From Nitrososphaerota archaeon (GTDB taxonomy: Archaea > Thermoproteota > Nitrososphaeria > Nitrososphaerales > Gagatemarchaeaceae), in NCBI GenBank assembly GCA_027887045.1, contig JAPCJH010000002.1:322723-386722 (forward strand): a stretch of DNA of 64,000 nucleotides. Direction: 5' to 3'. A model generated the notes under the pieces. It searched no databases and was not told where the DNA came from. It was given only the letters and a program-made list of their open reading frames with translations. The translations under genes and the position numbers were made by a program. Positions 53,098 through 59,818 of this stretch are shown here, one piece after another. The first letter of the stretch is position 1; the number at the start of each line of letters is the position of its first letter.

Positions 53098-53117
53098 TAA
53101 AACTACGAAATCGTAGT
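53098..53117 (-). terminator. Perfect 7-bp stem and T-run
   Basis: ACTACGA-AA-TCGTAGT at 53102-53117 (sequence as on the + strand) forms a hairpin 11 bp past the stop of the reverse gene at 53128; on that strand it is followed by TTTTAAG. Confidence 0.55.
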
Positions 53118-53127
53118 GTTTACCTTG

Positions 53128-53790
53128 TCAACTCATCCCTGAGCCGCCATACATGCTCTGCATTGAGGTGGTCATCGGCTGAGTGTACGGAGTGCACTGA
53201 TTAGTCGTTGCCATTATATGGCACAGTGATATGCTGAGGTTTCCTGAGGGCAGTCCGAGCGTCGCATTGGTCGTGTCAAGGGGGCCCTGCGGCAGCGAGA
53301 AGTTGTAGTCTCTACCAGCATACACCAATGTTGCAATGAAGTAGTAGTTGGCTTGCATTCCTCCGATGGATATCCATCCTGAGGCATTGGTGATGTAAGT
53401 GGAGGGGCCGGGCTTGCTAAACCCAAAGCATGAGCTGGCTGTTGGTGTTACCTGAACCGGTATGGCCGAGAGAGGTTGTTTGGTTGAATCCGATATTACG
53501 TGCAGGAATGTGCCGGCACCCTCGACCAGTACAACACATACAGTGGAGGTTGCGCTGCTGGTTGATGTGATTGAGGAAGAATTACTCGTAGTTGATGAAC
53601 TGGATAACGTGGATATGTTTGGCTGCGATGTTAGTGAAACGAGACCTATTACTCCAACTACGATGACTACGACTGCAACCATGGCAATGGCTGCCGTTCC
53701 GATTGCCACTCTTTGCGTCATCATGTGGTGTCGGTGTTTAGGGTGGTCATTCGTCATTAATACTCTTGTCCGAACAGAACTGATGTTCAT
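53128..53790 (-). CDS. Membrane-anchored extracytoplasmic protein, unknown function
   Basis: 220 residues with no recognised family. A basic N-tail with several His (NDHPKHRHHMMTQ) is followed by a membrane helix (about residues 28-52), a Ser/Thr-rich linker and a ~130-residue outer domain containing two Cys and predicted beta strands (FLHVISDSTKQPLSAIPVQV, reminiscent of a Big/SpaA-like or carboxypeptidase-regulatory fold), then a Met/Ser-rich end. Starts possible at ATG 53790 and ATG 53757. The stop codon of a Nudix remnant overlaps ATG 53790 as ATGA, so the gene may once have been second in an operon. Confidence 0.6.
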   Translation of the reverse strand: MNISSVRTRVLMTNDHPKHRHHMMTQRVAIGTAAIAMVAVVVIVVGVIGLVSLTSQPNISTLSSSSTTSNSSSITSTSSATSTVCVVLVEGAGTFLHVISDSTKQPLSAIPVQVTPTASSCFGFSKPGPSTYITNASGWISIGGMQANYYFIATLVYAGRDYNFSLPQGPLDTTNATLGLPSGNLSISLCHIMATTNQCTPYTQPMTTSMQSMYGGSGMS

Positions 53791-53808
53791 GTTGCATCGG
53801 TGTTCGGA
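53769..53808 (-). promoter_or_regulatory. 8-bp inverted repeat around the start region
   Basis: TCCGAACA (53769-53776) and TGTTCGGA (53801-53808), perfect inverted repeats 32 bp apart centre to centre (three helical turns), flank the expected transcription start; a TATA-like AAATATTATCC lies at 53808-53818. Confidence 0.45.
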
Positions 53809-53981
53809 TAATATTTCATAGCCAGCAATGTGTCTGGCGTGAACATTTCGGGTTCTGACGTCGCCAAGCGTTCGAGTTCATCGCGTGAGACAAACTTTCC
53901 TTCTTCTGTCTCATCGCTTAGCGTGATTCTGGAAGATGATATTCCTTCGAAGATGGTGCTGACGGGGTCTTGCCTGCTGAT
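53787..53981 (-). pseudogene. Nudix-like C-terminal remnant
   Basis: In one reverse frame the run SDETEEGKFVSRDELERLA then MFTPDTLLAMKYYP reads like the C-terminal third of a Nudix hydrolase (DET-E-G-F-x-DEL). It has no start: an in-frame TAG at 53982-53984 precedes it, beyond which the same frame stays open for about 50 more codons (LGATEDQKLFLAREVDYF) without a family I recognise. The Nudix box itself is absent. Best read as a 5'-truncated or stop-interrupted gene. Confidence 0.5.
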
Positions 53982-54136
53982 CTAAAAGTAGTCTACCTCA
54001 CGGGCCAGAAATAACTTCTGGTCTTCTGTGGCTCCGAGATAGTAAGTTGATGATGAATAGAGTTGCGCTCGGGGCGACCGAGGTGTGAGCTGTGGGCGAA
54101 CCCGCTTTTCCTCAAGTCTCTGTGCCTTGGACTGCG

Positions 54137-55201
54137 TTAGGATGTCTTTGCAGACCTGTTTCGGACTCTCAACGCGATCAGACCAATCACCAAGGCAACA
54201 CCTGCGGTCAAGAGGACCCCTGGGTAGAGAAGCCCCGAAAGTCCCCCGCCGGCCACGGAGCTGCTAGCCGACGTCGTAACGGAGAAACTTGAGGCGAAGG
54301 CTGCCCCCTCGAAGTGCGGACTGGTGTGGTCTTCGAATATCCGTGACGCGGTCACGTTGTTCCCAGCAGCAGTCAGCACGGTCAGGGAACCGGTCTGCCC
54401 GCTCTCGCCTTCTGTTATCATTAGGATAGAGCCGACGACGGATGAAAAATTCCCGGCCCCGAACCCAACGACGCTTCCATCGTCGTACTTCGCGACGTAC
54501 AGAGCTTCCCCTGCTGGTATCACGAGGACCCGCTCCGGCGCCTCACCTGGGATTGTCGCAAGAGTCCTGTTGGCAAGGGGGTTGTCATGAGATATCGCGA
54601 TCACGCTGTGACGAGCCTCCAACGAGACGATAAGGTTCCCCCCATACGACCCGAACGTGGACGGAGCAACGGTAATCCCCTCCGGTACCAGGTTGTCGCC
54701 AAGGGATGTGACTAGGTTGGGCAGTCCTCTTGAATCGATGGTCCACACTTCACCCGAGGCGCTGAGGGCGAGCAGGTCGTGTCCCCAGGCTCCCGTTTCG
54801 TCGAAGGCGATAAATTCTAGAGTGGATTTTGATACGTTGGAGAACGACTTGACGGTCTTTCCCTGCGGGTCCGCTTGGTAGACCGAGCCGCCGGAGGACA
54901 TGTAGAGGTATCCTGAGGGGAAACCAGCCTCGCCGGCAGAAAGGGCGATGTACACTTCTCCCTGCCCCGTGAATGCCGGGGCGAAGGGTTCAATCGTCGA
55001 GCCGTTCCCGCTTGCGCGGAGTAGTTTCGTAGTGCCATCGCGGTACGACGCGATGAATTCGTGCCCAGTCCAAACGAGCCCGACGACATGGGACGAGACA
55101 TGAAACCGAGTCGGCGTAGGAGCCAATGAAGAAGCGACGCTTGGTAGGGTCGCGAGTAAGAAAAGCGCGACAACAATCCCGATGCTCCGAGGCCCCCGCA
55201 T
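54137..55201 (-). CDS. Secreted beta-propeller-like protein with C-terminal membrane anchor
   Basis: 354 residues. N-terminal signal peptide (IGIVVALFLLATLPSVASS), then repeated short strands such as SGGSVYQADPQGKTVKSF, GEVWTIDSRGLPNLVTSL and LYVAKYDDGSVVGFG that suggest an NHL/lactonase-like propeller of about 250 residues, then a Ser-rich linker and a final helix (LLYPGVLLTAGVALVIGLIA) with RVRNRS after it. It would face outside the membrane. No catalytic motif is evident. Starts at ATG 55201; its promoter carries two palindromes. Confidence 0.65.
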   Translation of the reverse strand: MRGPRSIGIVVALFLLATLPSVASSLAPTPTRFHVSSHVVGLVWTGHEFIASYRDGTTKLLRASGNGSTIEPFAPAFTGQGEVYIALSAGEAGFPSGYLYMSSGGSVYQADPQGKTVKSFSNVSKSTLEFIAFDETGAWGHDLLALSASGEVWTIDSRGLPNLVTSLGDNLVPEGITVAPSTFGSYGGNLIVSLEARHSVIAISHDNPLANRTLATIPGEAPERVLVIPAGEALYVAKYDDGSVVGFGAGNFSSVVGSILMITEGESGQTGSLTVLTAAGNNVTASRIFEDHTSPHFEGAAFASSFSVTTSASSSVAGGGLSGLLYPGVLLTAGVALVIGLIALRVRNRSAKTS

Positions 55202-55207
55202 CTTCTG

Positions 55208-55265
55208 CTCGAGATCTCGAGGCTAGTCGTGGCTATTAAGCCCAGAGCATACCGACTCAGTCGGT
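55208..55265 (-). promoter_or_regulatory. Promoter with two perfect palindromes
   Basis: CTCGAGATCTCGAG (55208-55221) covers the predicted transcription start and ACCGACTCAGTCGGT (55251-55265) lies upstream of the TATA-like CTTAATAGCC (55231-55240). Both are self-complementary and resemble operators for dimeric regulators. Confidence 0.5.
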
Positions 55266-55384
55266 CCTATTGCGAAAGGGACCAGTCTGTCTATTGGGCA
55301 GCACAAAACAATGTCAAGAGCCAGGGTGAGGGCATGATTTCGCTAATCGTTTGGCAGGAGCTCGCGGTCCAAGAGGGAACTGCC

Positions 55385-55682
55385 AGGGGATGAGAGTCAA
55401 GACAAACGATTTTATCACTTGATTGGAAACTAATGATAGTTGTTTTCGATCAACGAACTCCATCAGTACTCCTCAACGGTGAGACGAGCATTTCTCGAGA
55501 AGCTGGCAAGCCTGCCTTGGGAGAGCATAATCAAGAACCGTGAAGCCAGCTACTACAGCATGAAGGACATAATGCTTCACATCATAGACAACGAAGACAT
55601 GGTCGTGAGCCGCCAGATCCTCAAGGTGCCTGACTACAAGAGGGCACGCGACTGGAAGGAGTATGCGGACATGCGCATGATG
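55385..55682 (+). repeat. Segmental duplication, copy B
   Basis: Second copy of 50525-50824, carrying the same TATA element (GATTTTATCA, 55408-55417), TTG start and ~80 codons. Homology stops at the junction with an HxlR reading frame near 55680. Confidence 0.85.
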
Positions 55683-55703
55683 ACCTTAGCTCATGCCCGA
55701 TAA
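55440..55703 (+). pseudogene. Truncated DinB-like duplicate
   Basis: 87-codon frame whose first ~80 residues match the intact DinB-like protein at 50583 with a handful of changes (for instance ETITKN to ESIIKN, HMID to HIID), then MMTLAHAR and a stop. It lacks the second half and the C-terminal His helix, so it cannot form the four-helix metal site. Its promoter is intact, so the fragment may be transcribed and drive the HxlR-like frame behind it. Confidence 0.85.
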
Positions 55704-56077
55704 CGGTCGGATTCCGGATCCTCGGGAAGCGGTGGACGATAGAGATCACCCGGCAGCTTTTCCTGGGCGACTCGAAGTTCAACGAGTTGCTTAGGAATAC
55801 CCCCGGGGTCAACCCGAGGATGCTGTCCTTGAGGCTGAAAGAGCTAGAGGAATACGGTCTGGTCAGTAGAAGCGTTTCGAATAGCTCACCCGTTGAAATC
55901 AGGTATGAGCTAACAGGAATAGGACGAGACATCGTTCCCGTCATGTACTCTATGGCGGAGTTCACGATGAAGAACTTCCCCGTAGAGGTCTTCGACGACG
56001 GCGTAAGTCGCACTCCTCTCGAGGTGACCAACGAAATAGGGTCGAACGAGAAGCGACGTCGCCACTTCGATTTCTAA
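55682..56077 (+). pseudogene. HxlR-family winged-helix regulator lacking its start
   Basis: The frame reads DLSSCPITVGFRILGKRW, TIEITRQLFLGDSKFNELL, TPGVNPRMLSLRLKELEE and YGLVSRS, the complete HxlR DNA-binding domain with the N-terminal sensing Cys (CPxTV), then a short C-terminal tail. Upstream in this frame there is no ATG, GTG or TTG before 55787, which lies inside the winged helix. The native 5' end was replaced by the out-of-frame DinB segment. Either dead, or translated by frameshift or a non-standard start. Confidence 0.8.
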
Positions 56078-56110
56078 CTCAGATTGGCAGCAGCTCTTGC
56101 GACTGTGTTG

Positions 56111-56120
56111 AAATAAATAG
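56111..56120 (+). promoter_or_regulatory. TATA element for thioredoxin-like gene
   Basis: AAATAAATAG, about 30 bp before ATG 56146; the promoter is intact although the reading frame contains TGA. Confidence 0.5.
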
Positions 56121-56145
56121 CCTCCTAGAGTTCACCATTCACAGA

Positions 56146-56592
56146 ATGCAGACAATCGGGACGGCTGCCACTGAGTTTCAGGACATTCGCGGATGGATTA
56201 ACTCAGAGCCCTTGAAACTCGCAGAATTGAGGGGGAAGGTCGTCTTCCTCGACTTTTGGACTTATTCTTGCGTGAACTGAGTCCGCTCTCTGCCGTATGT
56301 GAAGGACCTCCACGAGCTATACGCTCGCAACGGCCTCGTGGTAATTGGTCTACACACCCCAGAGTTCCCGTTCGAGAGGGATCCCAACAGAGTCGCAAAC
56401 GCCGTGGAGAAGACGGGCCTGCGGTACCCCATCGCCTTGGACAGCGACAACACAACCTGGAAACTGTACGGCAACCAATACTGGCCGCGCCAGACGTTGA
56501 TAGACGGCAAAGGCATCATCAGGTTCGAGCATATCGGAGAGAGCGACTACGAAGTGATTGGGAGCAAGGCGAAGGAGCTTCTCAGAGAATGA
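56146..56592 (+). CDS. Thioredoxin-like redoxin with in-frame TGA at the second active-site Cys
   Basis: Reading through TGA at 56278-56280 gives 148 residues of the redoxin family related to TlpA/DipZ domains. Codons 36-50 read DFWTYSCVN-TGA-VRSLPY, where relatives have WTYSCVNCxRxLPY, so TGA (codon 45) replaces the second Cys of CxxC. Downstream, GLVVIGLHTPEFPFERDP and YWPRQTLIDGKGIIRFEHIG (cis-Pro loop) are intact and no other stop occurs before TGA at 56590. Options: selenocysteine insertion, a C-to-A nonsense change (TGC to TGA) in a gene-decay area, or a base-call error. A GTG at 56299 could make a truncated product without the active site. Confidence 0.75.
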
Positions 56593-56602
56593 AGCCTAGG
56601 CT

Positions 56603-56616
56603 CCGAGCAAGCTCGG
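56603..56616 (+). terminator. Hairpin after the thioredoxin-like gene
   Basis: CCGAGC-AA-GCTCGG, 11 bp beyond the stop. It has no T-run on the + strand; it may stabilise the 3' end. It does not show the GAA/A internal loop expected of an archaeal SECIS, judged by eye. Confidence 0.4.
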
Positions 56617-56642
56617 GATTAGTTCGCCCCCCGAGGACCCCG

Positions 56643-56732
56643 TTACATCTTTGGATGGGCTCTCTTGTCGTGCTCCAAAAATTCGGCCTGGGAGCCGAAG
56701 GTCATCCCGCAGACGCTGCATTTGAACGCCAT
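56643..56732 (-). CDS. 29-residue single C2H2 zinc finger protein
   Basis: Reads MAFKCSVCGMTFGSQAEF then LEHDKRAHPKM. Ligands C5, C8, H21 and H26 fit C-x2-C-x12-H-x4-H exactly, with the conserved F (finger core) at positions 3 and 12 and L at 19. Stop TAA at 56643; start ATG 56732 (GTG 56735 possible). A TATA-like CTGTAAAACG lies about 55 bp upstream. Too short for routine gene calling. Such single-finger proteins are common in archaea and probably bind DNA, RNA or a partner protein. It is convergent with the redoxin gene and 61 bp downstream of the MerT-like gene. Confidence 0.7.
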   Translation of the reverse strand: MAFKCSVCGMTFGSQAEFLEHDKRAHPKM

Positions 56733-56793
56733 CACCCGTGGCGCGGAGCCCGAGCTGTGGAAGGTAGAGGGAGCTTCTCGCGTTTTACAGAGT

Positions 56794-57498
56794 TCACCCG
56801 ATAGGCCATGGGAGCAGATTCCCAGGGCTACCGAAGAACGTCACCCCGATCATGTAGTTGATTATCGCGTACGAGACGAGAAGCGTGGTCCCCGGGATGA
56901 CCACGTAGGCGAGGTTCCTGCGGAGCCCAGCAATGCTGCATTGACCATGTCTCCTCAGCTGGAAGTACACGGTGACCCCCAAGAAACCTATCGCGGCTGC
57001 CAATTCAATCGGGTGGTAAGTCGACATCATGTTCATTGCCAGCGATAGTGAGGCCGACAGCGAGGCAAAGCCCAAGAGTGCGAGTGCGATTGGTCCCAGA
57101 CAGCAAAGCGATGATATTCCCGCGGCGACCACTCCCGCCATCCCGAATCCCGTCATTTCCTTCAGTCTGTACCTCTCAGAGAGCTTCTCCAAGGAGGCGT
57201 AAAATCCGAATTCTCCGGAACCTCGGGAAGGTTCGAAACCGAGCTCGGTGGACATTCCGTCCAAAACTCTAGTTTGAACGGCCGATAACCCCTCGGGCGA
57301 GGCGCCAAACACCTGATTCAGAGATGCATCGATCGCTTGCGAGTCTAATTTGTCTCCGGGAATCTGGCCCAGTCTAATTACTGCCTCAGCTCCGCTTTCT
57401 CCGAGCATGGAAGCTAGGCTTTTTTCGAAGCCCTGCGCCAATCGCCGGTTGACCTTTCTCCCGCGGAACAACGTCTCGAGCATCGAGCCCAGAACCAA
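56794..57498 (-). CDS. MerT-like Cys-pair membrane protein with cytoplasmic N-domain
   Basis: 234 residues. The first ~110 are soluble and helical (LASMLGESGAEAVIRLGQIP and on) with no recognised family; then comes a membrane helix with ISSLCCLGPIALALLGF, matching the vicinal C132-C133 motif of mercuric transport protein MerT (SSCCLGPLLL), and two or three further helices with another Cys in HGQCSIAG. Probably takes up or senses a thiophilic metal, or carries electrons. Start TTG 57498 or ATG 57483. It is followed by the C2H2 miniprotein on the same strand. Confidence 0.6.
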   Translation of the reverse strand: MVLGSMLETLFRGRKVNRRLAQGFEKSLASMLGESGAEAVIRLGQIPGDKLDSQAIDASLNQVFGASPEGLSAVQTRVLDGMSTELGFEPSRGSGEFGFYASLEKLSERYRLKEMTGFGMAGVVAAGISSLCCLGPIALALLGFASLSASLSLAMNMMSTYHPIELAAAIGFLGVTVYFQLRRHGQCSIAGLRRNLAYVVIPGTTLLVSYAIINYMIGVTFFGSPGNLLPWPIG

Positions 57499-57585
57499 AA
57501 TGGATTTGGTGCGTTTTCCAAACTCTGAACTCTCCCCCTTGGCTAATCTGGCAGAATCTCAAACCTAGATTGGCGTTCCTTGCTG

Positions 57586-58098
57586 CTACAGTCGTCTCGA
57601 CAAAAATAGGCCCGGGTCAATCGCGCACTGAGCTCTCAGGCTTCTTTCCTGGACGACGGCGACGGAGACTAGCAGACTCAAAGAAGCTAGCTTGATTGGA
57701 ATCTGATATGTGTTGAACGTGACCCCCAGGACGGCGAGGAACCCCCCTGCCCCGCCCGCGAACGCAAGCAGGGGCACGAGATAGTAACAGGGGCAGGCTC
57801 CAGCTATGATTGCGGCAATTATGCCTGCGAAACTGGTCTTGGTGTGGTTGGACCCCGAACGTGGAAAATGTGAAAGCTGGAACAGCGAGGCCAGGATGAC
57901 GATGCCCGAGAACCCCGAAATCACCAGATCGAGGGCTAGGTAAGGAGCCCTGTCTGGGGGTACGTAGAGGGTCAGATAGGGGGCGAAGAACAGGAACTCG
58001 TCTGAGTAAATGAACAGCACGACCAGACCCGCGAAGACCAAAATGAAAGTGGAAGCATAGATCGGCCTCTTCGCTATCTGAAAGAATTGAATGTCCAT
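57586..58098 (-). CDS. Small membrane protein with CPC motif
   Basis: 170 residues, four to five hydrophobic segments, no family I can name. The third-fourth helix region carries AGACPCYYLVPLLAFAGG with C102-P-C104, spaced like metal-transport CPC motifs, followed by a Gly-rich helix (GGAGGFLAVLG). It begins MDIQFFQIAKRPIYASTF at ATG 58098 and its start lies six bases after the DsbA-like gene's stop, so the two form an operon; a membrane electron carrier (VKOR- or DsbB-like role) for the DsbA partner is a reasonable guess. Confidence 0.6.
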   Translation of the reverse strand: MDIQFFQIAKRPIYASTFILVFAGLVVLFIYSDEFLFFAPYLTLYVPPDRAPYLALDLVISGFSGIVILASLFQLSHFPRSGSNHTKTSFAGIIAAIIAGACPCYYLVPLLAFAGGAGGFLAVLGVTFNTYQIPIKLASLSLLVSVAVVQERSLRAQCAIDPGLFLSRRL

Positions 58099-58104
58099 TT
58101 TCCA

Positions 58105-58794
58105 CTATCCCGAAACGGAGTTCACAGCCTGCTGGAACACGGAGTAGGGCTGGGCGCCCTCTATGACGACGATCTTTCCGTTCTGTCCCACAACGAAGAA
58201 AGTGGGAGTCCCGGAAACGCCCACCGACTTTGCGTCCGCGATGTTACTGTTGACCAGCGAGGCAAACTTCCCGCCGTAGAAGGATTGGTTGAACTGAGCC
58301 ATGTTCAGACCCAGACCTTGTGCAAATTTCACAAGGTTGTTGGGGCTGGCCCAACCGCTGTAACTTGCCTTCTGATTCGAATAGAGGAGGTCGTGGTATT
58401 CCCAGAACTTCCCCTGTTCACCGGCAGAATAGGCGGCTTCGGCTGCGGAGACTGAATCTGCACCGTAAATGACGAAATCGCGCCAGACCAATTTGGCCTT
58501 CCCCGTATCCACCAGATTTTGGACGACCTGGTTCTCTTGGGTCTTGAACCAGTAGTCGCAGGTTGGGCACTGGAAGTCCCCGAACTGAAAGATGGTCACT
58601 GACGCGTTCACTCTGCCCAGTACCGGATAAGCGGGCAATACTTTCAGGTAGGCCAGGCGTGAATCAGCCCCGCTTCCGTTGTTCCCGCCCGAAGAGAGGG
58701 CGAAAAAAGTGATTATTATGACAACGGCAGCAACCCCCAGCCCCGCGGCGATTGTCTTGGCGTGGTAGCCCTTCTTCGGACGTCGATTTCTCAA
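58105..58794 (-). CDS. DsbA/thioredoxin-like membrane-anchored thiol protein
   Basis: 229 residues. A basic N-tail and one membrane helix (residues 13-33) place the catalytic domain outside. The active site is FGDFQCPTCDYW (C76, C79) and the cis-Pro loop is VSGTPTFFVVGQNGKIVVIE; helical insert residues 115-170 match DsbA/DSBA-like thioredoxins. It likely catalyses disulfide formation or exchange in exported proteins. The TTG at 58794 has no clear TATA element. Its stop is followed six bases on by the CPC membrane protein. Confidence 0.85.
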   Translation of the reverse strand: MRNRRPKKGYHAKTIAAGLGVAAVVIIITFFALSSGGNNGSGADSRLAYLKVLPAYPVLGRVNASVTIFQFGDFQCPTCDYWFKTQENQVVQNLVDTGKAKLVWRDFVIYGADSVSAAEAAYSAGEQGKFWEYHDLLYSNQKASYSGWASPNNLVKFAQGLGLNMAQFNQSFYGGKFASLVNSNIADAKSVGVSGTPTFFVVGQNGKIVVIEGAQPYSVFQQAVNSVSG

Positions 58795-59184
58795 CTAGTA
58801 CACCAGGTTTTGGCGGGGCCACCAACTGACTATGGTCCCGGGGGATCCGGCGTTTCTCAAATTGGTGTTTGCTTTTTGATACCCTAGCATGATCAGCGCG
58901 AAGATGAACAACCTCTGTCTCTCGCTATAATCATTCTGTTAAACGCTCAAAGCGGCGTTTTGCTAATAGGAGACCCTCGCTTCGCCATCTCTCTAACCGA
59001 TGAAACGTTCATCTTTGGAGCCGTGAAACCATTAGGTTCAGGTCTTCGCAGATGGTTCCCAGACCATTGACGAAAAACCAAGGCTGCGGTCAGGACCAGA
59101 CCGGATTAACGAGCTTGATCCGCACGGTCTCTCGTTCAACACTTATTTCGTGCTCCGCACCCAGCACAACGACAGCGGCCGAGC
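58795..59184. other. Gene-poor stretch upstream of the DsbA-like gene
   Basis: About 390 bp with no supported gene. Stops in all frames are frequent. The segment may hold promoter elements for the DsbA-like gene and debris of the decayed regulator that follows. No tRNA-like fold seen. Confidence 0.4.
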
Positions 59185-59342
59185 ATGGTTAGACGACTCG
59201 AATTGCTCGCAGAGATAATCCACAACGCGCCAGCGCCTACACTGCTCTCGTTCACGCAGTTCTTCAAGGGCTTCGAGAATGTGCAACAGTCCAGATGATA
59301 TTGGAGAACAACCGGGCAATTTGGCTCTCTGAAAAGGTGTGA
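59185..59342 (+). pseudogene. Frameshifted archaeal regulator remnant (winged-helix type)
   Basis: From ATG 59185 the frame gives MVRRLELLAEIIHNAPAPTL then LSFTQFFKGFENVQ and a stop; shifting frame at about 59283 gives ATVQMILENNRAIWLSEKV before another stop. Both pieces together resemble the N-terminal ~55 residues of archaeal winged-helix regulators of the DUF4443 kind (apPPTLpSF, then EnGxIGRxxLSEKLGLGEG). The rest is missing. Recognition is by memory and tentative. Confidence 0.35.
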
Positions 59343-59384
59343 AGCTCGCGGCCTTCCCGACTTGTCAAGTTCCGGGAGAAACCA

Positions 59385-59717
59385 CTATACGGATTGGTCT
59401 TGCGGCGAGTCGAGCCTGATCTTGAGTTCTTCACATACCTGTCGGAAGACCTGGAGGTGCGCTTCGAACCACGGACTTAGGAAATACATTTCGCCGTAAC
59501 CCTCGCCCGAAGTGATCAGCAGGGAGTTCTTCTTCAGTACTCCCACATGATGCTGGACGAGCTTGTACTGGAGCTTCAGTTCCCGAGAGAGCTGGTTTAG
59601 GTTGCTCGGGCGCCTGCTGAGGTGGTTTATGATCCGGGCCCTTTTATCTCCACCCCGGCTCCCTCCCATGAGAAACCAGAGAAGCCTGCGGAGTCTCGGG
59701 TCGTCCGACACCGACAC
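59385..59717 (-). CDS. ArsR-like winged-helix regulator
   Basis: 110-residue DNA-binding protein. The winged helix reads RARIINHLSRRPSNLNQLSR, ELKLQYKLVQHHVGVLKKN and LLITSGEGYGEMYFLS (wing). No sensing cysteines, so the signal is not a bound metal by the ArsR mode. The GTG at 59717 lies 26 bp from a TATA element, a leaderless start; a second GTG is two codons on. It is divergent from the 3-TM protein at 59819, 101 bp away, a gene pair seen in several archaea and suggestive of local regulation. Confidence 0.82.
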   Translation of the reverse strand: MSVSDDPRLRRLLWFLMGGSRGGDKRARIINHLSRRPSNLNQLSRELKLQYKLVQHHVGVLKKNSLLITSGEGYGEMYFLSPWFEAHLQVFRQVCEELKIRLDSPQDQSV

Positions 59718-59737
59718 TGGACGAAAGGCCAGCCGAG

Positions 59738-59748
59738 CGTATTTATCC
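59738..59748 (-). promoter_or_regulatory. TATA element for the winged-helix regulator
   Basis: Reverse-strand GGATAAATACG, 26 bp from GTG 59717. Confidence 0.55.
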
Positions 59749-59818
59749 GTTGAAAAGATTTGGAAAAAAGGTTAAACACAACAACGCATGAGTTTTACCG
59801 AAGATCCTGGCTCTCATA

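Noticed and set aside
56603-56616. Archaeal SECIS in the redoxin 3' region
   Set aside because: The visible hairpin is a simple 6-bp stem with AA loop, without the conserved GAA/A internal loop; not claimed as SECIS.
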